This document shows positions 37,702 to 47,859 of a DNA stretch of 64,000 nucleotides, in pieces; positions within the stretch are counted from its first letter, which is position 1; the number at the start of each line of letters is the position of its first letter. The notes beneath the pieces are model-generated. The model made no database searches and had not been told where the DNA came from. It worked only from the letters and a program-made list of their open reading frames with translations. Origin of the DNA: Rhodococcus antarcticus (GTDB lineage Bacteria; Actinomycetota; Actinomycetes; Mycobacteriales; Mycobacteriaceae); the NCBI RefSeq assembly GCF_026153295.1, contig NZ_CP110615.1, positions 1,364,001-1,428,000 of the forward strand, written 5' to 3'. A program made the translations under genes and the position numbers.

Positions 37702-38729
37702 CGGCGTCCCAGCAGCCGGGCGATCGTGCGGATGGTGGCCTCGTCGGGCCGCAGGATCATCGTCGTCAGCACGGTCTCCTCCCAGCGGGCCAGCTCGTCG
37801 GCGATCTTGGCCTCGGAGCCCACGAGCGCCACGTCCTCGACCATGGCCAGCGGCACTGCGGCAATCGCAGCCTTCCGGTCACCGGCGAGGTAGGCGTCCT
37901 GGATCGTCGAGACCTCGGCCTCCCATCCCATCCGGGAGAAGACGTCGGCGTGGAAGTTCGCCCCCTTCGCGCCCATCCCGCCCGCGTACAGGGCGATCTC
38001 CGGGCGCAGCGCGTCGGCCGCGCGCTCGACGTCGTCGTCGATCACCACGGGCACCGGGCACACCACCTCGAAGTCGTCCAGGGTGTGCCGGGCGCCGTCG
38101 CGGTCGAACCCGTCGGCCAGCGCGGTGCGGTAGAAGGCATCGGCGGAGGGGCCGAACCAGAGCGGGAACCAGCCGTCGGCGATCTCCGCGGCGAGCGCGA
38201 CGTTCTTGGGGCCCTCCGCGGCGAGGAAGATCGGCAGATCCACCCGGAGCGGGTGCACGGTGGAGCGCAGCGGCTTGCCCAGGCCCGAGCCGCCCGCCAG
38301 GGGGAGGGGGTAGAACGCGCCCTCGTGCCGGACCGGTGCCTCGCGGGCCAGCACCTGCCGGACGACCTCGACGTACTCCCGGGTGCGGGCGAGCGGCTTG
38401 GGGTAGGGCTGGCCGTACCAGCCCTCCACCACCTGGGGCCCGCTCGCCCCGAGACCGAGCACGAACCGCCCGCCGGAGAGGTGGTCCATGGTCATCGCGG
38501 CCATCGCCGCGGCGGTGGGGGTCCGGGCCGACATCTGCATGATGGCCGTGCCCAGTCGGACCCGTTCGGTCCTGGAGCCCCACCAGGCCAGGGGGGTGAG
38601 CGCGTCGGAGCCGTAGGCCTCGGCTGTCCACACGGAGTCCAGCCCCAGGTCGTCGGCCCTGGCCACGAGCTCGGCGGCGCCCTCCGGTGGCCCGGCCGAC
38701 CAGTAGCCGACCGACAGTCCCAGCTCCAC
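37698..38729 (-). CDS. LLM-class F420-dependent oxidoreductase
   Basis: 343 residues of the luciferase-like monooxygenase fold: LGLSVGYWSAGPPEGAAELV, LGLDSVWTAEAYGSDALTP, GTAIMQMSARTPTAAAM, LGLGASGPQVVEGWYG. In actinobacteria this subgroup uses the deazaflavin F420. The substrate is unknown. It starts at GTG 38729 with AAGGGG upstream and is divergent from the TetR/atu-like operon, so the shared operator at 38780-38807 may control it as well; it may act in the same catabolic route. Confidence 0.88.
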   Translation of the reverse strand: MELGLSVGYWSAGPPEGAAELVARADDLGLDSVWTAEAYGSDALTPLAWWGSRTERVRLGTAIMQMSARTPTAAAMAAMTMDHLSGGRFVLGLGASGPQVVEGWYGQPYPKPLARTREYVEVVRQVLAREAPVRHEGAFYPLPLAGGSGLGKPLRSTVHPLRVDLPIFLAAEGPKNVALAAEIADGWFPLWFGPSADAFYRTALADGFDRDGARHTLDDFEVVCPVPVVIDDDVERAADALRPEIALYAGGMGAKGANFHADVFSRMGWEAEVSTIQDAYLAGDRKAAIAAVPLAMVEDVALVGSEAKIADELARWEETVLTTMILRPDEATIRTIARLLGRR

Positions 38730-38779
38730 GGTGAGCCCCTTCCGTTGCGGACCCCGACCGTACGGCGTGGCGCCCGAAC

Positions 38780-38807
38780 GCAACAAGCAGGCTTGACTGT
38801 TTGTTGC
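38780..38807. promoter_or_regulatory. Inverted repeats, probable TetR operator
   Basis: GCAACAA (38780-38786) and TTGTTGC (38801-38807) form an outer inverted repeat; inside it CAAGC-AG-GCTTG (38784-38795) forms a second one. Both overlap the TTGACT -35 of the TetR promoter and lie between divergent genes, the usual place for TetR autoregulation. Confidence 0.6.
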
Positions 38808-38821
38808 CCGGAGGGCACAGT
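38793..38821 (+). promoter_or_regulatory. Promoter of the TetR-led operon
   Basis: TTGACT (38793-38798) and CACAGT (38816-38821) are separated by 17 bases. The -10 ends seven bases before GTG 38829, suggesting a leaderless transcript. Confidence 0.55.
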
Positions 38822-38828
38822 CGGCCAG

Positions 38829-39437
38829 GTGAGCACCACCGTGGCGGCGAGCCCGCGACAGACGCAGGCGGACCGCAGCCGTGACACCCGGCTCAAGCTC
38901 ATGCAGGCCGTGGTGGAGTGCCTGGTCGACGTCGGGTGGGCCGGGACCACGACCACCCTGGTCTCCGAGCGGGCCGGGGTGTCCCGTGGCGCCCAGCTGC
39001 ACCACTTCGCGAGCCGGGGCGAGCTCGTCGCCGCGGCCGTGGAGCACCTGGGGGCGGAGAGCGTGCGGGCGCTCCGTGCCGATTCCGACGCCCTGGGGCG
39101 ACCGGTGCGCACCCCGGCCGTCGTCGGGCTGATCGTCGACTTCTACGTCAGCCCGCTGTTCGCCGCGGCCCTCGAGCTGTGGGTGGCGGCGCGGACGGAC
39201 ACCGCGCTGCGCGAGCTCGTCATCCCCCTGCAGGGTCGGCTGGGCCGGGAGACCCACCGCCTGGCCGTCGACCTGCTGGACGTGGACGAGTCCCGCCGCG
39301 GCGCCCGCGAGGCGGTGCAGGCGACCCTCGACCTCGCCCGCGGACTCGCCCTGGCCAACCAGCTCACCGACGACTCCGTCCGCCGCGCCCGCATCGTCGC
39401 GGAGTGGTCCGCCCAGCTCGAGGAGAGGCTCGCATGA
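38829..39437 (+). CDS. TetR-family transcriptional regulator
   Basis: 202 residues. The N-terminal helix-turn-helix (about 20-70) reads [39 protein letters not shown]; the C-terminal ligand/dimer domain is variable. It is the first gene of a run of seven overlapping or near-touching genes and is preceded by inverted repeats, so it probably represses its own operon and responds to an acyl-CoA or terpenoid intermediate (inference). Confidence 0.88.
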   Translation: MSTTVAASPRQTQADRSRDTRLKLMQAVVECLVDVGWAGTTTTLVSERAGVSRGAQLHHFASRGELVAAAVEHLGAESVRALRADSDALGRPVRTPAVVGLIVDFYVSPLFAAALELWVAARTDTALRELVIPLQGRLGRETHRLAVDLLDVDESRRGAREAVQATLDLARGLALANQLTDDSVRRARIVAEWSAQLEERLA

Positions 39438-40240
39438 CCGCCGCCCCGGTGAACGCCCAGCAGCAGGTCGTCGACGACCTGGCCGCGGAGAACGACGACC
39501 TGGACGCCCGGGTGGCGGACCTGGACGCGGCCGGGTGGCGCACCCCGACACCGGCGGCGGGCTGGGACGTCGCCCACCAGGTCGCGCACCTCGCCTGGAC
39601 CGACCACGCCTCGTTGCTCGCGGTGACCGACCCCGCCGGTTTCACCGCGCTCCTCGCCGACGCCGCGCAGGACCCCACCGGCTTCGTCGACACCGCCGCC
39701 GCGGAGGGTGCGGCCACGCCGGTCGCCGAGCTGCTGGCCCGGTGGCGGACCGGTCGCGCGGAGCTGCTCGTCGCGCTGGCCGCCGTCCCGTCCGGGGTGA
39801 AGATCCCGTGGTTCGGCCCGCCGATGAGCGCCGCCTCCATGGCCACCGCCCGGCTCATGGAGACCTGGGCGCACGGCCAGGACGTGGCCGACGCGCTCGG
39901 GCAGGTGCGGGAGCCCACCGCCCGGCTGAGGCACGTCGCCCACATCGGGGTGCGCACCCACGGCTTCGCCCACCTGGTCAACGGTCTCCAGCCGCCCGCC
40001 GCGCCGGTCCGGGTGGAGCTCACCGCGCCCGACGGCAGCACGTGGACCTGGAACGACGACGCCGTCGAGGTCGTGCGGGGTACCGCGGTGGACTTCTGCC
40101 TGCTGGTCACCCAGCGGCGGCACCGCGACGACCTCGCGCTGGTGGCACAGGGACCCGTCGCGCAGCAGTGGCTCACCGTCGCCCAGGCCTTCGCGGGCCC
40201 GCCGGGCGGCGGACGGTCCGCGGCCGAGGTGTCGCCGTGA
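39434..40240 (+). CDS. TIGR03084-family protein (maleylpyruvate-isomerase/DinB-like)
   Basis: 268 residues. The N-terminal DinB/MDMPI-type helical bundle has the metal-binding histidine pattern [16 protein letters not shown] and [15 protein letters not shown]; a C-terminal beta domain has DGSTWTWND. The subfamily is typical of actinobacterial acyl-CoA catabolic clusters, but its reaction is not established. The ATG overlaps the TetR stop. Confidence 0.8.
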   Translation: MTAAPVNAQQQVVDDLAAENDDLDARVADLDAAGWRTPTPAAGWDVAHQVAHLAWTDHASLLAVTDPAGFTALLADAAQDPTGFVDTAAAEGAATPVAELLARWRTGRAELLVALAAVPSGVKIPWFGPPMSAASMATARLMETWAHGQDVADALGQVREPTARLRHVAHIGVRTHGFAHLVNGLQPPAAPVRVELTAPDGSTWTWNDDAVEVVRGTAVDFCLLVTQRRHRDDLALVAQGPVAQQWLTVAQAFAGPPGGGRSAAEVSP

Positions 40241-41937
40241 CCGACGCCCTCCGGATCGGCAACGCCTCGGGCTTCCTCGGGGACCGCTTCTCCGCCGTGC
40301 ACGAGATGCTCACCGGCGGCGAGCTCGACGTCCTCACCGGCGACTACCTGGCCGAGCTGACCATGCTCATCCTCGGCCGCCAGCGCGCGAAGGACCCCAC
40401 CCGCGGCTACGCCACCACCTTCCTGCGCCAGCTGGAGACCGGGCTCGGGGAGGCCCGGGCCCGCGGCGTGAAGGTGGTGGCCAACGCGGGCGGGCTCAAC
40501 CCCGCGGGGCTCGCCGACGCCGTGCGGACGCTGGCCCAGCGGCTCGGGCTCGACGTGTCCGTGGCCCACGTGGAGGGCGACGACCTGCTGCCCCGCGCGG
40601 ACGAGCTCGGACTCGGCGGCGCGCTCACCGCGAACGCCTACCTCGGTGCAGCGGGGATCGCGACGTGCCTGCGTGCGGGCGCGGACGTCGTGGTCACCGG
40701 GCGGGTCACCGACGCCTCGCTGGTGGTCGGACCCGGGATGGCCCACTTCGGCTGGGGGGCAGCGGGTTCGAGCACCGACGACCTGGACGCGCTGGCCGGT
40801 GCCGTGGTCGTCGGTCACGTGCTGGAGTGCGGCACCCAGGCCACCGGCGGCAACTACTCCTTCAGCGCGCGGCACGACGTGCGGCGCCCGGGCTTCCCCC
40901 TGGCGGAGCTGCACGCCGACGGCTCGGCCGTCATCACCAAGCACCCGGGCACCGGCGGGGCGGTCACGGTCGGCACGGTCACCGCGCAGCTGCTCTACGA
41001 GATCCAGGGCGCGCGCTACGCCGGCCCGGACGTCACCACCCGCTTCGACACGATCTCCCTCGCCCAGGACGGCCCGGACCGCGTGCGGATCTCCGGCACG
41101 GTCGGCGAGCCCCCCCCGCCCACGACCAAGGTGTGCGTCAACACCCTGGGCGGGTTCCGCAACGAGATGACGGTCGCGCTGACCGGGCTCGACGTCGAGG
41201 CCAAGGCAGAGCTGGTCACCGCCCAGCTCGAGGCGGCGCTGGACCCCCGGCCGCAGACCGTGGCGTGGACGCTGAGCCGGCTCGACACCCCGGACGCGGC
41301 GACCCAGGCCCAGGCCACGGCGCTGTTGCGGTGCGCGGTGAGCGACGAGGACCCGAAGGTCGTCGGACGGTCGTTCAGCGGTGCCGTCGTGGAGCTCGCG
41401 CTGGCGAGCATCGCCGGGTTCCACGTGCTGGCCCCGCCGGGCGACGGCACCCCGTACGGCAGGTACACCGCGGCGTACGTCGACAACGCCGTGCCGCAGC
41501 ACCTGGCCACGGGCGTGCTGCACCAGCCGCCGGCGACCACCCGGCCGCTGCACCCCGTGCCCGACCCGGAGCTCCCGGAGGCGCTCACCGGTCCGACCCG
41601 GCGGGTGCCGCTGGGCACCGTGTTCGGCGCGCGCTCCGGCGACAAGGGCGGCGACGCGAACGTCGGGGTGTGGGCGGAGTCCGACGCCGGGTACGCCTGG
41701 CTCGCCCACGAGCTCACCCCGGACCGGCTGAGGGTGCTGCTCCCGGAGACCGCCGAGCTGGAGATCCACCGCACCCTGCTGCCGAACCTGCGGGCGGTGA
41801 ACCTGGTGCTCGTGGGGCTGCTCGGCGAGGGCGTGGCCAGCGCACACCGTTTCGACCCCCAGGCCAAGGCCGTGGGGGAGTGGCTGCGCAGCCGCCTCGT
41901 CGACCTGCCCGTCACCCTGCTGGAGGAGACCCCGTGA
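40237..41937 (+). CDS. atuA: AtuA-family acyclic terpene utilisation protein
   Basis: 566 residues. The AtuA domain covers most of the protein: [67 protein letters not shown]-terminal AtuA-like domain (about 455-566; [18 protein letters not shown]) follows. AtuA belongs to the citronellol/geraniol operon of Pseudomonas; its biochemical role is unproven. Here it overlaps its neighbours by four bases on each side. The gene name reflects family, not proven function. Confidence 0.85.
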   Translation: MTDALRIGNASGFLGDRFSAVHEMLTGGELDVLTGDYLAELTMLILGRQRAKDPTRGYATTFLRQLETGLGEARARGVKVVANAGGLNPAGLADAVRTLAQRLGLDVSVAHVEGDDLLPRADELGLGGALTANAYLGAAGIATCLRAGADVVVTGRVTDASLVVGPGMAHFGWGAAGSSTDDLDALAGAVVVGHVLECGTQATGGNYSFSARHDVRRPGFPLAELHADGSAVITKHPGTGGAVTVGTVTAQLLYEIQGARYAGPDVTTRFDTISLAQDGPDRVRISGTVGEPPPPTTKVCVNTLGGFRNEMTVALTGLDVEAKAELVTAQLEAALDPRPQTVAWTLSRLDTPDAATQAQATALLRCAVSDEDPKVVGRSFSGAVVELALASIAGFHVLAPPGDGTPYGRYTAAYVDNAVPQHLATGVLHQPPATTRPLHPVPDPELPEALTGPTRRVPLGTVFGARSGDKGGDANVGVWAESDAGYAWLAHELTPDRLRVLLPETAELEIHRTLLPNLRAVNLVLVGLLGEGVASAHRFDPQAKAVGEWLRSRLVDLPVTLLEETP

Positions 41938-43082
41938 GCACGGCTGAGCACTTCGAGACCCCCGAGCGCCGCGAGCTGCGCTCCACCGTGCGCCGGTTCG
42001 TCGAGCGCGAGGTGGTCCCGCACCTGTCGGACTGGGAGCGCGCCGGGGAGCTGCCCCGGAGCCTGCACGTCCGCGCCGCCGAGCTCGGACTGCTGGGCCT
42101 GGGGTTCGACGAGGAGGTGGGCGGCTCCGGCGGGGACCTGCTCGACACCGTGCTGCTCACCGAGGAGCTGATCCAGGCCGGGGGCTCCTCCGGGTTGGTC
42201 GCCGGGCTGCTCACCCACGGCATCGCCCTGCCGCACGTCGTCGCGGCCGGTGATCCGACGCTGCGGGACCGCTTCGTCCGCCCCACCCTCGCCGGAGAGC
42301 TGATCGGGTCGCTCGGCATCACCGAGCCCGACGGGGGTTCCGACGTCGCGGGCCTGCGCACCACCGCGGTGCGCGACGGGGACTCCTACGTCGTCAACGG
42401 GGCCAAGACCTACATCACCTCGGGCACGCGGGCGGACTTCGTCACCACTGCCGTGCGCACGGGTGGTCCGGGCCACGGTGGGATCAGCCTGCTCGTCGTC
42501 GAGGCGAGCACGCCCGGGTTCACCGTGACCCGCCGGCTGGAGAAGATGGGCTGGCACTGCAGCGACACCGCCGAGCTGTCCTTCGTCGACGCCCGCGTGC
42601 CGGTGGGCAACCTCGTGGGGGTCGAGGGCACCGGGTTCGTCCAGATCGCGCAGCAGTTCCAGTCCGAGCGCATCTCCCTGGCCGTGCAGGCCTACGCCAC
42701 CGCGCAGCGCTGCCTCGACCTCACCCTGGACTGGGTGCGGCAGCGGGAGACCTTCGGTCGGCCGTTGATCGCCCGGCAGACCGTCCGGCACACCCTCGTG
42801 GAGATGCGCTCGCGGATCGAGCTGGCCCGGGCGTTCACCCGGGACCTGGCCGTCCGGGTGAACGAGGGCGCCGAGGACATCGGCGGGGTCTGCGTGGCCA
42901 AGAACACCGCCTGTGCAGCAGCGGACTTCGTCGTCGACAAGGCCGTGCAGCTGCACGGCGGGATGGGCTACATGCGGGAGGCAGAAGTGGAACGGCACTA
43001 CCGGGACGCGCGGATCCTGTCCATCGGCGGCGGCGCCACCGAGGTCATGACCGACCTCGCGGCGAAGCGGTGGGGCTGGTGA
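41934..43082 (+). CDS. Acyl-CoA dehydrogenase (first of two)
   Basis: 382 residues with the standard FAD-dependent fold: LLGLGFDEEVGGSGGDLLD, the FAD/substrate segment GSLGITEPDGGSDVAGLRT, WRQRETFG-type helix (DWVRQRETFGRPL), and QLHGGMGYMREAEVERHYRDAR near the C-terminus. It introduces an alpha,beta double bond into an acyl-CoA. In the Atu pathway AtuD plays this role on citronellyl-CoA; substrate here is inferred only. GTGA overlaps on both sides. Confidence 0.93.
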   Translation: MSTAEHFETPERRELRSTVRRFVEREVVPHLSDWERAGELPRSLHVRAAELGLLGLGFDEEVGGSGGDLLDTVLLTEELIQAGGSSGLVAGLLTHGIALPHVVAAGDPTLRDRFVRPTLAGELIGSLGITEPDGGSDVAGLRTTAVRDGDSYVVNGAKTYITSGTRADFVTTAVRTGGPGHGGISLLVVEASTPGFTVTRRLEKMGWHCSDTAELSFVDARVPVGNLVGVEGTGFVQIAQQFQSERISLAVQAYATAQRCLDLTLDWVRQRETFGRPLIARQTVRHTLVEMRSRIELARAFTRDLAVRVNEGAEDIGGVCVAKNTACAAADFVVDKAVQLHGGMGYMREAEVERHYRDARILSIGGGATEVMTDLAAKRWGW

Positions 43083-44683
43083 CCGCGCCCGCTCCCACCG
43101 TGGGCACACCCGTGCGCCACGACGAGGAGTTCCTCGCCAACCGGGAGGCCTCGCTGGTCGCGCTGGAGTCCGTGGCCGGCGAGCACGCCAAGGCGCTGGC
43201 CGGTGGCGGCGAGCGGTACACCACCCGCCACCACGCCCGCGGCAAGCTCCTGGCCCGCGAGCGCATCGAGCTGCTGCTCGACCCCGGTGCCCCGTTCCTC
43301 GAGCTGTCCACCCTGGCGGGCTGGGGCAGCGACTTCACCGTCGGCGCCAGCCTGGTCACCGGGATCGGCGTGATCGAGGGCGTCGAGTGCCTGGTGGTGG
43401 CCTCGGACCCCACGGTCAAGGGCGGTGCCAGCAATCCCTGGACGCTGCGCAAGACGTTTCGCGCCAACGACATCGCCCGCACCAACCGGCTGCCGGTGAT
43501 CACCCTGCTGGAGTCCGGCGGGGCCGACCTGCCCACCCAGGCGGAGATCTTCATCCCCGGCGGTGGCCTGTTCCGAGACCTCACCCGGCTGTCGGCCGCG
43601 GGCATCCCCACCATCACCGCGGTGTTCGGCAACGCGACGGCCGGCGGTGCGTACGTGCCGGGCATGAGCGACCACGTGATCATGGTCTCCGGCGCCGCGA
43701 ACGTGTTCCTGGCCGGCCCGCCGCTGGTGAAGATGGCCACCGGGGAGGACGCCGACGCCGAGACCCTGGGCGGGGCCGCCATGCACGGCGAGACCAGCGG
43801 GCTCGCCGACGCGGTCGCCGTCGACGAGCACGACGCCCTGCGGCTGGTCCGGCGCGCCGTCGCCCGGCTGCACTGGCGCAAGCACGGTCCGGACCCGGTG
43901 GCCGTGGTGGAGCCCCTGCTGGACGCCGAGGACCTGCTGGGCATCGTCCCGCGCGACCTCCGGGTGCCCTTCGACCCGCGCGAGGTCATCGGCCGGATCG
44001 TGGACGGCAGCGCCTTCGACGAGCACAAGCCGCGGTACGGCGCGAGCCTGGTCACCGGGTGGGCGCGGCTGCACGGCTACCCCGTCGGCATCATCGCCAA
44101 CGCCCGGGGCGTGCTGTTCAGCGAGGAGGCGCAGAAGGCCGCGCAGTTCATCCAGCTCGCCAACGCCCGCGACACCCCGCTGCTGTTCCTGCAGAACACC
44201 ACCGGCTACATGGTCGGCACCGCCTACGAGCGCGCCGGCATCATCAAGCACGGGGCGATGATGGTGAACGCGGTGGCGAACTCCCGGGTGCCGCACCTGA
44301 CGGTGACCCTGGGCGCCTCCTACGGGGCGGGCAACTACGGCATGTGCGGACGGGCCTACGAGCCGCGCTTCCTGTTCACCTGGCCGGCCGCCAAGTCCGC
44401 GGTGATGGGGCCGGCCCAGCTCGCCGGGGTGCTGTCCATGGTCGCCCGGCAGGCCGCCGCGGCCAAGGGCGCGCCGTACGACGACGAGGCCGACGCCGGG
44501 CTGCGAGCCATGGTGGAGAACCAGATCGAGTCCCAGTCGCTGGCGCCGTTCCTCTCCGGGCGCCTGTACGACGACGGCGTGATCGACCCGCGCGACACCC
44601 GGACCGTGCTCGGGCTCTGCCTGTCCGCGATCCACTCCGCCCCGGTCCAGGGTGCGGAGCACTTCGGCGTCTTCCGGATGTGA
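43079..44683 (+). CDS. Acyl-CoA carboxylase, beta (carboxyltransferase) subunit
   Basis: 534 residues of the crotonase-fold carboxyltransferase family: GKLLARERIELLLDPG, VKGGASNPWTLRK, LLESGGADLPTQAE, FGNATAGGAYVPGMSDH, and in the second half NARGVLFSEEAQKAAQFIQL and GASYGAGNYGMCGRAY. The pattern resembles methylcrotonyl-/geranyl-CoA carboxylase beta rather than propionyl-CoA carboxylase. The segment IFIPGGGLFRDLTRLSAAG appears to differ from the longer form I recall in classical methylcrotonyl-CoA carboxylase. The substrate is unresolved. GTG start overlaps the preceding stop; the alpha subunit follows five bases later. Confidence 0.92.
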   Translation: MTAPAPTVGTPVRHDEEFLANREASLVALESVAGEHAKALAGGGERYTTRHHARGKLLARERIELLLDPGAPFLELSTLAGWGSDFTVGASLVTGIGVIEGVECLVVASDPTVKGGASNPWTLRKTFRANDIARTNRLPVITLLESGGADLPTQAEIFIPGGGLFRDLTRLSAAGIPTITAVFGNATAGGAYVPGMSDHVIMVSGAANVFLAGPPLVKMATGEDADAETLGGAAMHGETSGLADAVAVDEHDALRLVRRAVARLHWRKHGPDPVAVVEPLLDAEDLLGIVPRDLRVPFDPREVIGRIVDGSAFDEHKPRYGASLVTGWARLHGYPVGIIANARGVLFSEEAQKAAQFIQLANARDTPLLFLQNTTGYMVGTAYERAGIIKHGAMMVNAVANSRVPHLTVTLGASYGAGNYGMCGRAYEPRFLFTWPAAKSAVMGPAQLAGVLSMVARQAAAAKGAPYDDEADAGLRAMVENQIESQSLAPFLSGRLYDDGVIDPRDTRTVLGLCLSAIHSAPVQGAEHFGVFRM

Positions 44684-44688
44684 CGGTC

Positions 44689-46674
44689 ATGATCGAGAGA
44701 ATGCTGGTGGCCAACCGCGGGGAGATCGCCCGGCGGGTGCAGGCCGCGTGCCGGGCCCGCGGCATCTCCACCGCCGCCGTCTTCTCCGACCCGGACGCCG
44801 GGGCCCGCTTCGTCCTCGAGGCCGACGTCGCCGTGCGGCTGCCGGGCTCCTCACCGGCGGAGACCTACCTGCGGATCGACGCCGTGGTCGCCGCGGCCCT
44901 GGCCTGTGGCGCTGACGCGGTGCACCCGGGGTACGGGTTCCTCTCGGAGAACGCCGCGTTCGCCCGGGCCGTGCTGGCCGCCGGGCTGACCTGGGTCGGT
45001 CCCACGCCGGAGTCCATCGACGCGATGGGGTCCAAGGTCGCGGCCAAGGCGCTCGTGGCCGCAGCCGGGGTGCCCGTGCTGGCCGAGCTCGATCCCGCGT
45101 CGGTGACGGAGGCCGACCTGCCGATCCTGGTGAAGGCCTCCGCCGGTGGCGGTGGACGCGGCATGCGGGAGGTGCACGCCCTGGCCGAGCTCGAGGAGGC
45201 GGTGGCGGCGGCGCAGCGGGAGGCGGCCTCGGCCTTCGGTGACGGCACCGTGTTCTGCGAGCCGCTGCTGCGCGGTGCCCGGCACGTCGAGGTCCAGCTC
45301 ATGGCCGACACCCACGGCACCGTGTGGACCCTGCACGAGCGGGACTGCTCCCTGCAGCGCCGCCACCAGAAGATCGTGGAGGAGAGCCCGAGCCCCGGGG
45401 TCGACGCCACCACCCGCACCCGCCTGCACGCCGCGGCCCGCGCGGCCGCCGGGGCCCTGGGCTACGTGGGGGCGGGCACGGTCGAGCTCCTGCTCGGCGA
45501 CGACGGGCGGCTGGCCTTCCTGGAGGTGAACACCCGCCTGCAGGTGGAGCACCCCGTCACCGAGGCCGTGCACGGGATCGACCTGGTGGGCTGGCAGATC
45601 GCCGTGGCCGAGGGGGCCGTGCTCCCCGCGGAACCGCCGGCGGCCCACGGTCACGCGGTGGAGGTGCGGCTGTACGCCGAGGACCCCTCCCAGGACTGGC
45701 GGCCGGCCTCGGGCACCCTGCACCGGCTGCACGTGCCCGGGGTGGACACCGAGTTCGGGGTCCCGCCCGGCGCGCACGGCCTGCGCCTGGACAGCGGCGT
45801 CGTCGACGGCGACGAGGTCGGGGTGCACTACGACCCGATGCTGGCCAAGCTCATCGCCCACGGCCCCGACCGGGCCAGCGCGCTGCGGCGGCTGGTCACC
45901 GCCCTGCGCGGCGCCGAGATCCACGGGCTCACCACCAACCGCGGGCTGCTCGTCGGGCTGCTGACCCACCCCGCGTTCACCACCGGGGGCGTGGACACCG
46001 GGTGGCTGGACGCGCGTGACCCCGCGACGCTGGTGGCCGGCCCGGCGCGGGTGGACCTCGCGGTGCTCGCGGCCGCACTGGTCCTGGCCGAGCGGGGCGG
46101 GTCCCGGCGCGCCACCCCCACCGGCTGGCGCAACCTGCCCTCGGCCCCGGTCCGCACCACCTTCACCCACGGCGACGACGAGCACGTGGTCGACCACCTC
46201 CTGGTGCACGGGCGCCTGCAGAGCGCTGGAGATGTCGACCACGCCGGGGTGGAGCTCGTCAGCCTCACGCCCACCGGCGCCGTCCTCGCCGTCGACGGGG
46301 TGCGCCACGCGTTCCGGGTGGCCGTGCACGGTGCGCAGGTGGAGGTCGACTCCCCCCTGGGCGCGGTGAGCCTCCGCTGGCAGGATCCGCTGCCCGAGCC
46401 GCGCGCCGTCCTCGCCGCCGGCGCCATGGTCGCGCCCATGCCGGGGGCCGTCGTGCGGGTCAGCGTCACGCAGGGCCAGCTCGTGGCCGCGGGGGACGAG
46501 GTGCTGGTGCTCGAGGCCATGAAGATGGAGCACCGGGTGCTCGCCCCCACCGCCGGCACGGTCGCGTCCGTGGCCGTCGCCCAGGGAGACCAGGTCGCCG
46601 CGGGCACCGTGCTCGCCGTCGTCTCCGCCGATGTCCCAGAAGATGCAGCAGAACCAGCAGAGGAGCGGGCATGA
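44689..46674 (+). CDS. Acyl-CoA carboxylase, alpha subunit (biotin carboxylase + BCCP)
   Basis: 661 residues. Biotin carboxylase domain (about 1-445): MLVANRGEIARRV, HPGYGFLSENA, ATP-grasp loop KASAGGGGRGM, EVNTRLQVEHPVTE. A linker domain follows, then a C-terminal biotinyl domain with EAMKMEH near residue 610, the lysine being the biotin site. It carboxylates its own biotin with ATP and bicarbonate and passes CO2 to the beta subunit. Start ATG 44689 fits the family start. Confidence 0.94.
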   Translation: MIERMLVANRGEIARRVQAACRARGISTAAVFSDPDAGARFVLEADVAVRLPGSSPAETYLRIDAVVAAALACGADAVHPGYGFLSENAAFARAVLAAGLTWVGPTPESIDAMGSKVAAKALVAAAGVPVLAELDPASVTEADLPILVKASAGGGGRGMREVHALAELEEAVAAAQREAASAFGDGTVFCEPLLRGARHVEVQLMADTHGTVWTLHERDCSLQRRHQKIVEESPSPGVDATTRTRLHAAARAAAGALGYVGAGTVELLLGDDGRLAFLEVNTRLQVEHPVTEAVHGIDLVGWQIAVAEGAVLPAEPPAAHGHAVEVRLYAEDPSQDWRPASGTLHRLHVPGVDTEFGVPPGAHGLRLDSGVVDGDEVGVHYDPMLAKLIAHGPDRASALRRLVTALRGAEIHGLTTNRGLLVGLLTHPAFTTGGVDTGWLDARDPATLVAGPARVDLAVLAAALVLAERGGSRRATPTGWRNLPSAPVRTTFTHGDDEHVVDHLLVHGRLQSAGDVDHAGVELVSLTPTGAVLAVDGVRHAFRVAVHGAQVEVDSPLGAVSLRWQDPLPEPRAVLAAGAMVAPMPGAVVRVSVTQGQLVAAGDEVLVLEAMKMEHRVLAPTAGTVASVAVAQGDQVAAGTVLAVVSADVPEDAAEPAEERA

Positions 46675-47834
46675 CCAGCTACACGGAGACCTCCGAGCGC
46701 CAGCAGCTGCGCGAGCAGGTGTTCAAGCTCGGCAGCACCTTCGGCGGGGAGTACATGCGGGCGTGCACCGCCGAGGGCCGCAAGACCACCGAGCTGTGGG
46801 ATGCCGTGGCGCAGGCCGGGTACCTCGGCGTCGCCGTGGACGAGCAGTGGGGCGGCGGCGGCGGCGACATCGGCGACCTCGCTGCGGTCATGGAGGAGCT
46901 GTCCGCGGCCGGCTGCCCGCTGCTGCTCATGGTGGTCTCGCCCGCGATCTGCGGCACCGTCATCCAGCAGTTCGGCACCGCGGAGCAGAAGGACCGGTGG
47001 ATGCCCGGCTTCGCCGACGGCAGCCTCACCATGGTCTTCGCCATCACCGAGCCCGACGCCGGCTCCAACTCCCACAACCTCGCCACGAACGTCCGGCACG
47101 ACGAGGAGACCGGGGAGTGGGTCCTCAACGGGGGCAAGTACTACATCTCCGGGGTGGACGAGGCTAGCCACGTGCTCGTCGTCGCCCGGCACCGGCAGCC
47201 CGACGGGACCCTCGGGCTCCCCTCGGCGTTCATCGTGCCCACCGACGCGCCCGGGTTCACCAAGCAGGTCATCCCCATGGACATCGCGATGCCCGAGAAG
47301 CAGTTCACGCTGTTCCTCGACGACGTGCGGGTGCCGGCCGACGCCCTCGTGGGTGACGCGACCGCCGGTCTGGCCCAGCTGTTCGCCGGGCTGAACCCCG
47401 AACGCATCATGGGGGCGGCCAGCGCACTGGGCATGGCGCGCTACGCGCTGGACAAGGCCACCGAGTACGCCCGCACGCGCCAGGTGTGGTCCACCCCGAT
47501 CGGGGCCCACCAGGGCATCGCGCACCCGCTGGCGCACTGCGCGATCCAGGTCGAGCTCGCCCGGTTGATGATGCAGAAGGCCGCCGCGCTCTACGTCGCG
47601 GGGGAGAAGGGGGCCGGCGAGGTCGCGAACATGGCCAAGTACGCCGCCGCCGAGGCCTCCATCGCCGCGGTGGACCAGGCCGTGCAGACCCACGGCGGCA
47701 ACGGGCTGGCCTCGGAGTACGGCCTGGGTTCCCTCGTCGTCGCGTCGCGGCTGGCCCGGATCGCCCCGGTGAGCCGCGAGATGATCCTGAACTACGTGGC
47801 CCAGCACACCCTGAAGCTGCCCCGCTCGTACTGA
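46671..47834 (+). CDS. Acyl-CoA dehydrogenase (second)
   Basis: 387 residues; ATGA overlap with the carboxylase alpha gene. Motifs: YLGVAVDEQWGGGGGDIGD, MVFAITEPDAGSNSHNLAT, NGGKYYISGVDEASH, QVWSTPIGAHQGIAHPLA and QTHGGNGLASEYGLGSLV near the C-terminus. It differs clearly from the first dehydrogenase in this operon, so the two probably act on different intermediates of one pathway. Confidence 0.93.
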   Translation: MTSYTETSERQQLREQVFKLGSTFGGEYMRACTAEGRKTTELWDAVAQAGYLGVAVDEQWGGGGGDIGDLAAVMEELSAAGCPLLLMVVSPAICGTVIQQFGTAEQKDRWMPGFADGSLTMVFAITEPDAGSNSHNLATNVRHDEETGEWVLNGGKYYISGVDEASHVLVVARHRQPDGTLGLPSAFIVPTDAPGFTKQVIPMDIAMPEKQFTLFLDDVRVPADALVGDATAGLAQLFAGLNPERIMGAASALGMARYALDKATEYARTRQVWSTPIGAHQGIAHPLAHCAIQVELARLMMQKAAALYVAGEKGAGEVANMAKYAAAEASIAAVDQAVQTHGGNGLASEYGLGSLVVASRLARIAPVSREMILNYVAQHTLKLPRSY

Positions 47835-47859
47835 CCGCCCCGCAGACCCAGAGCGCACG

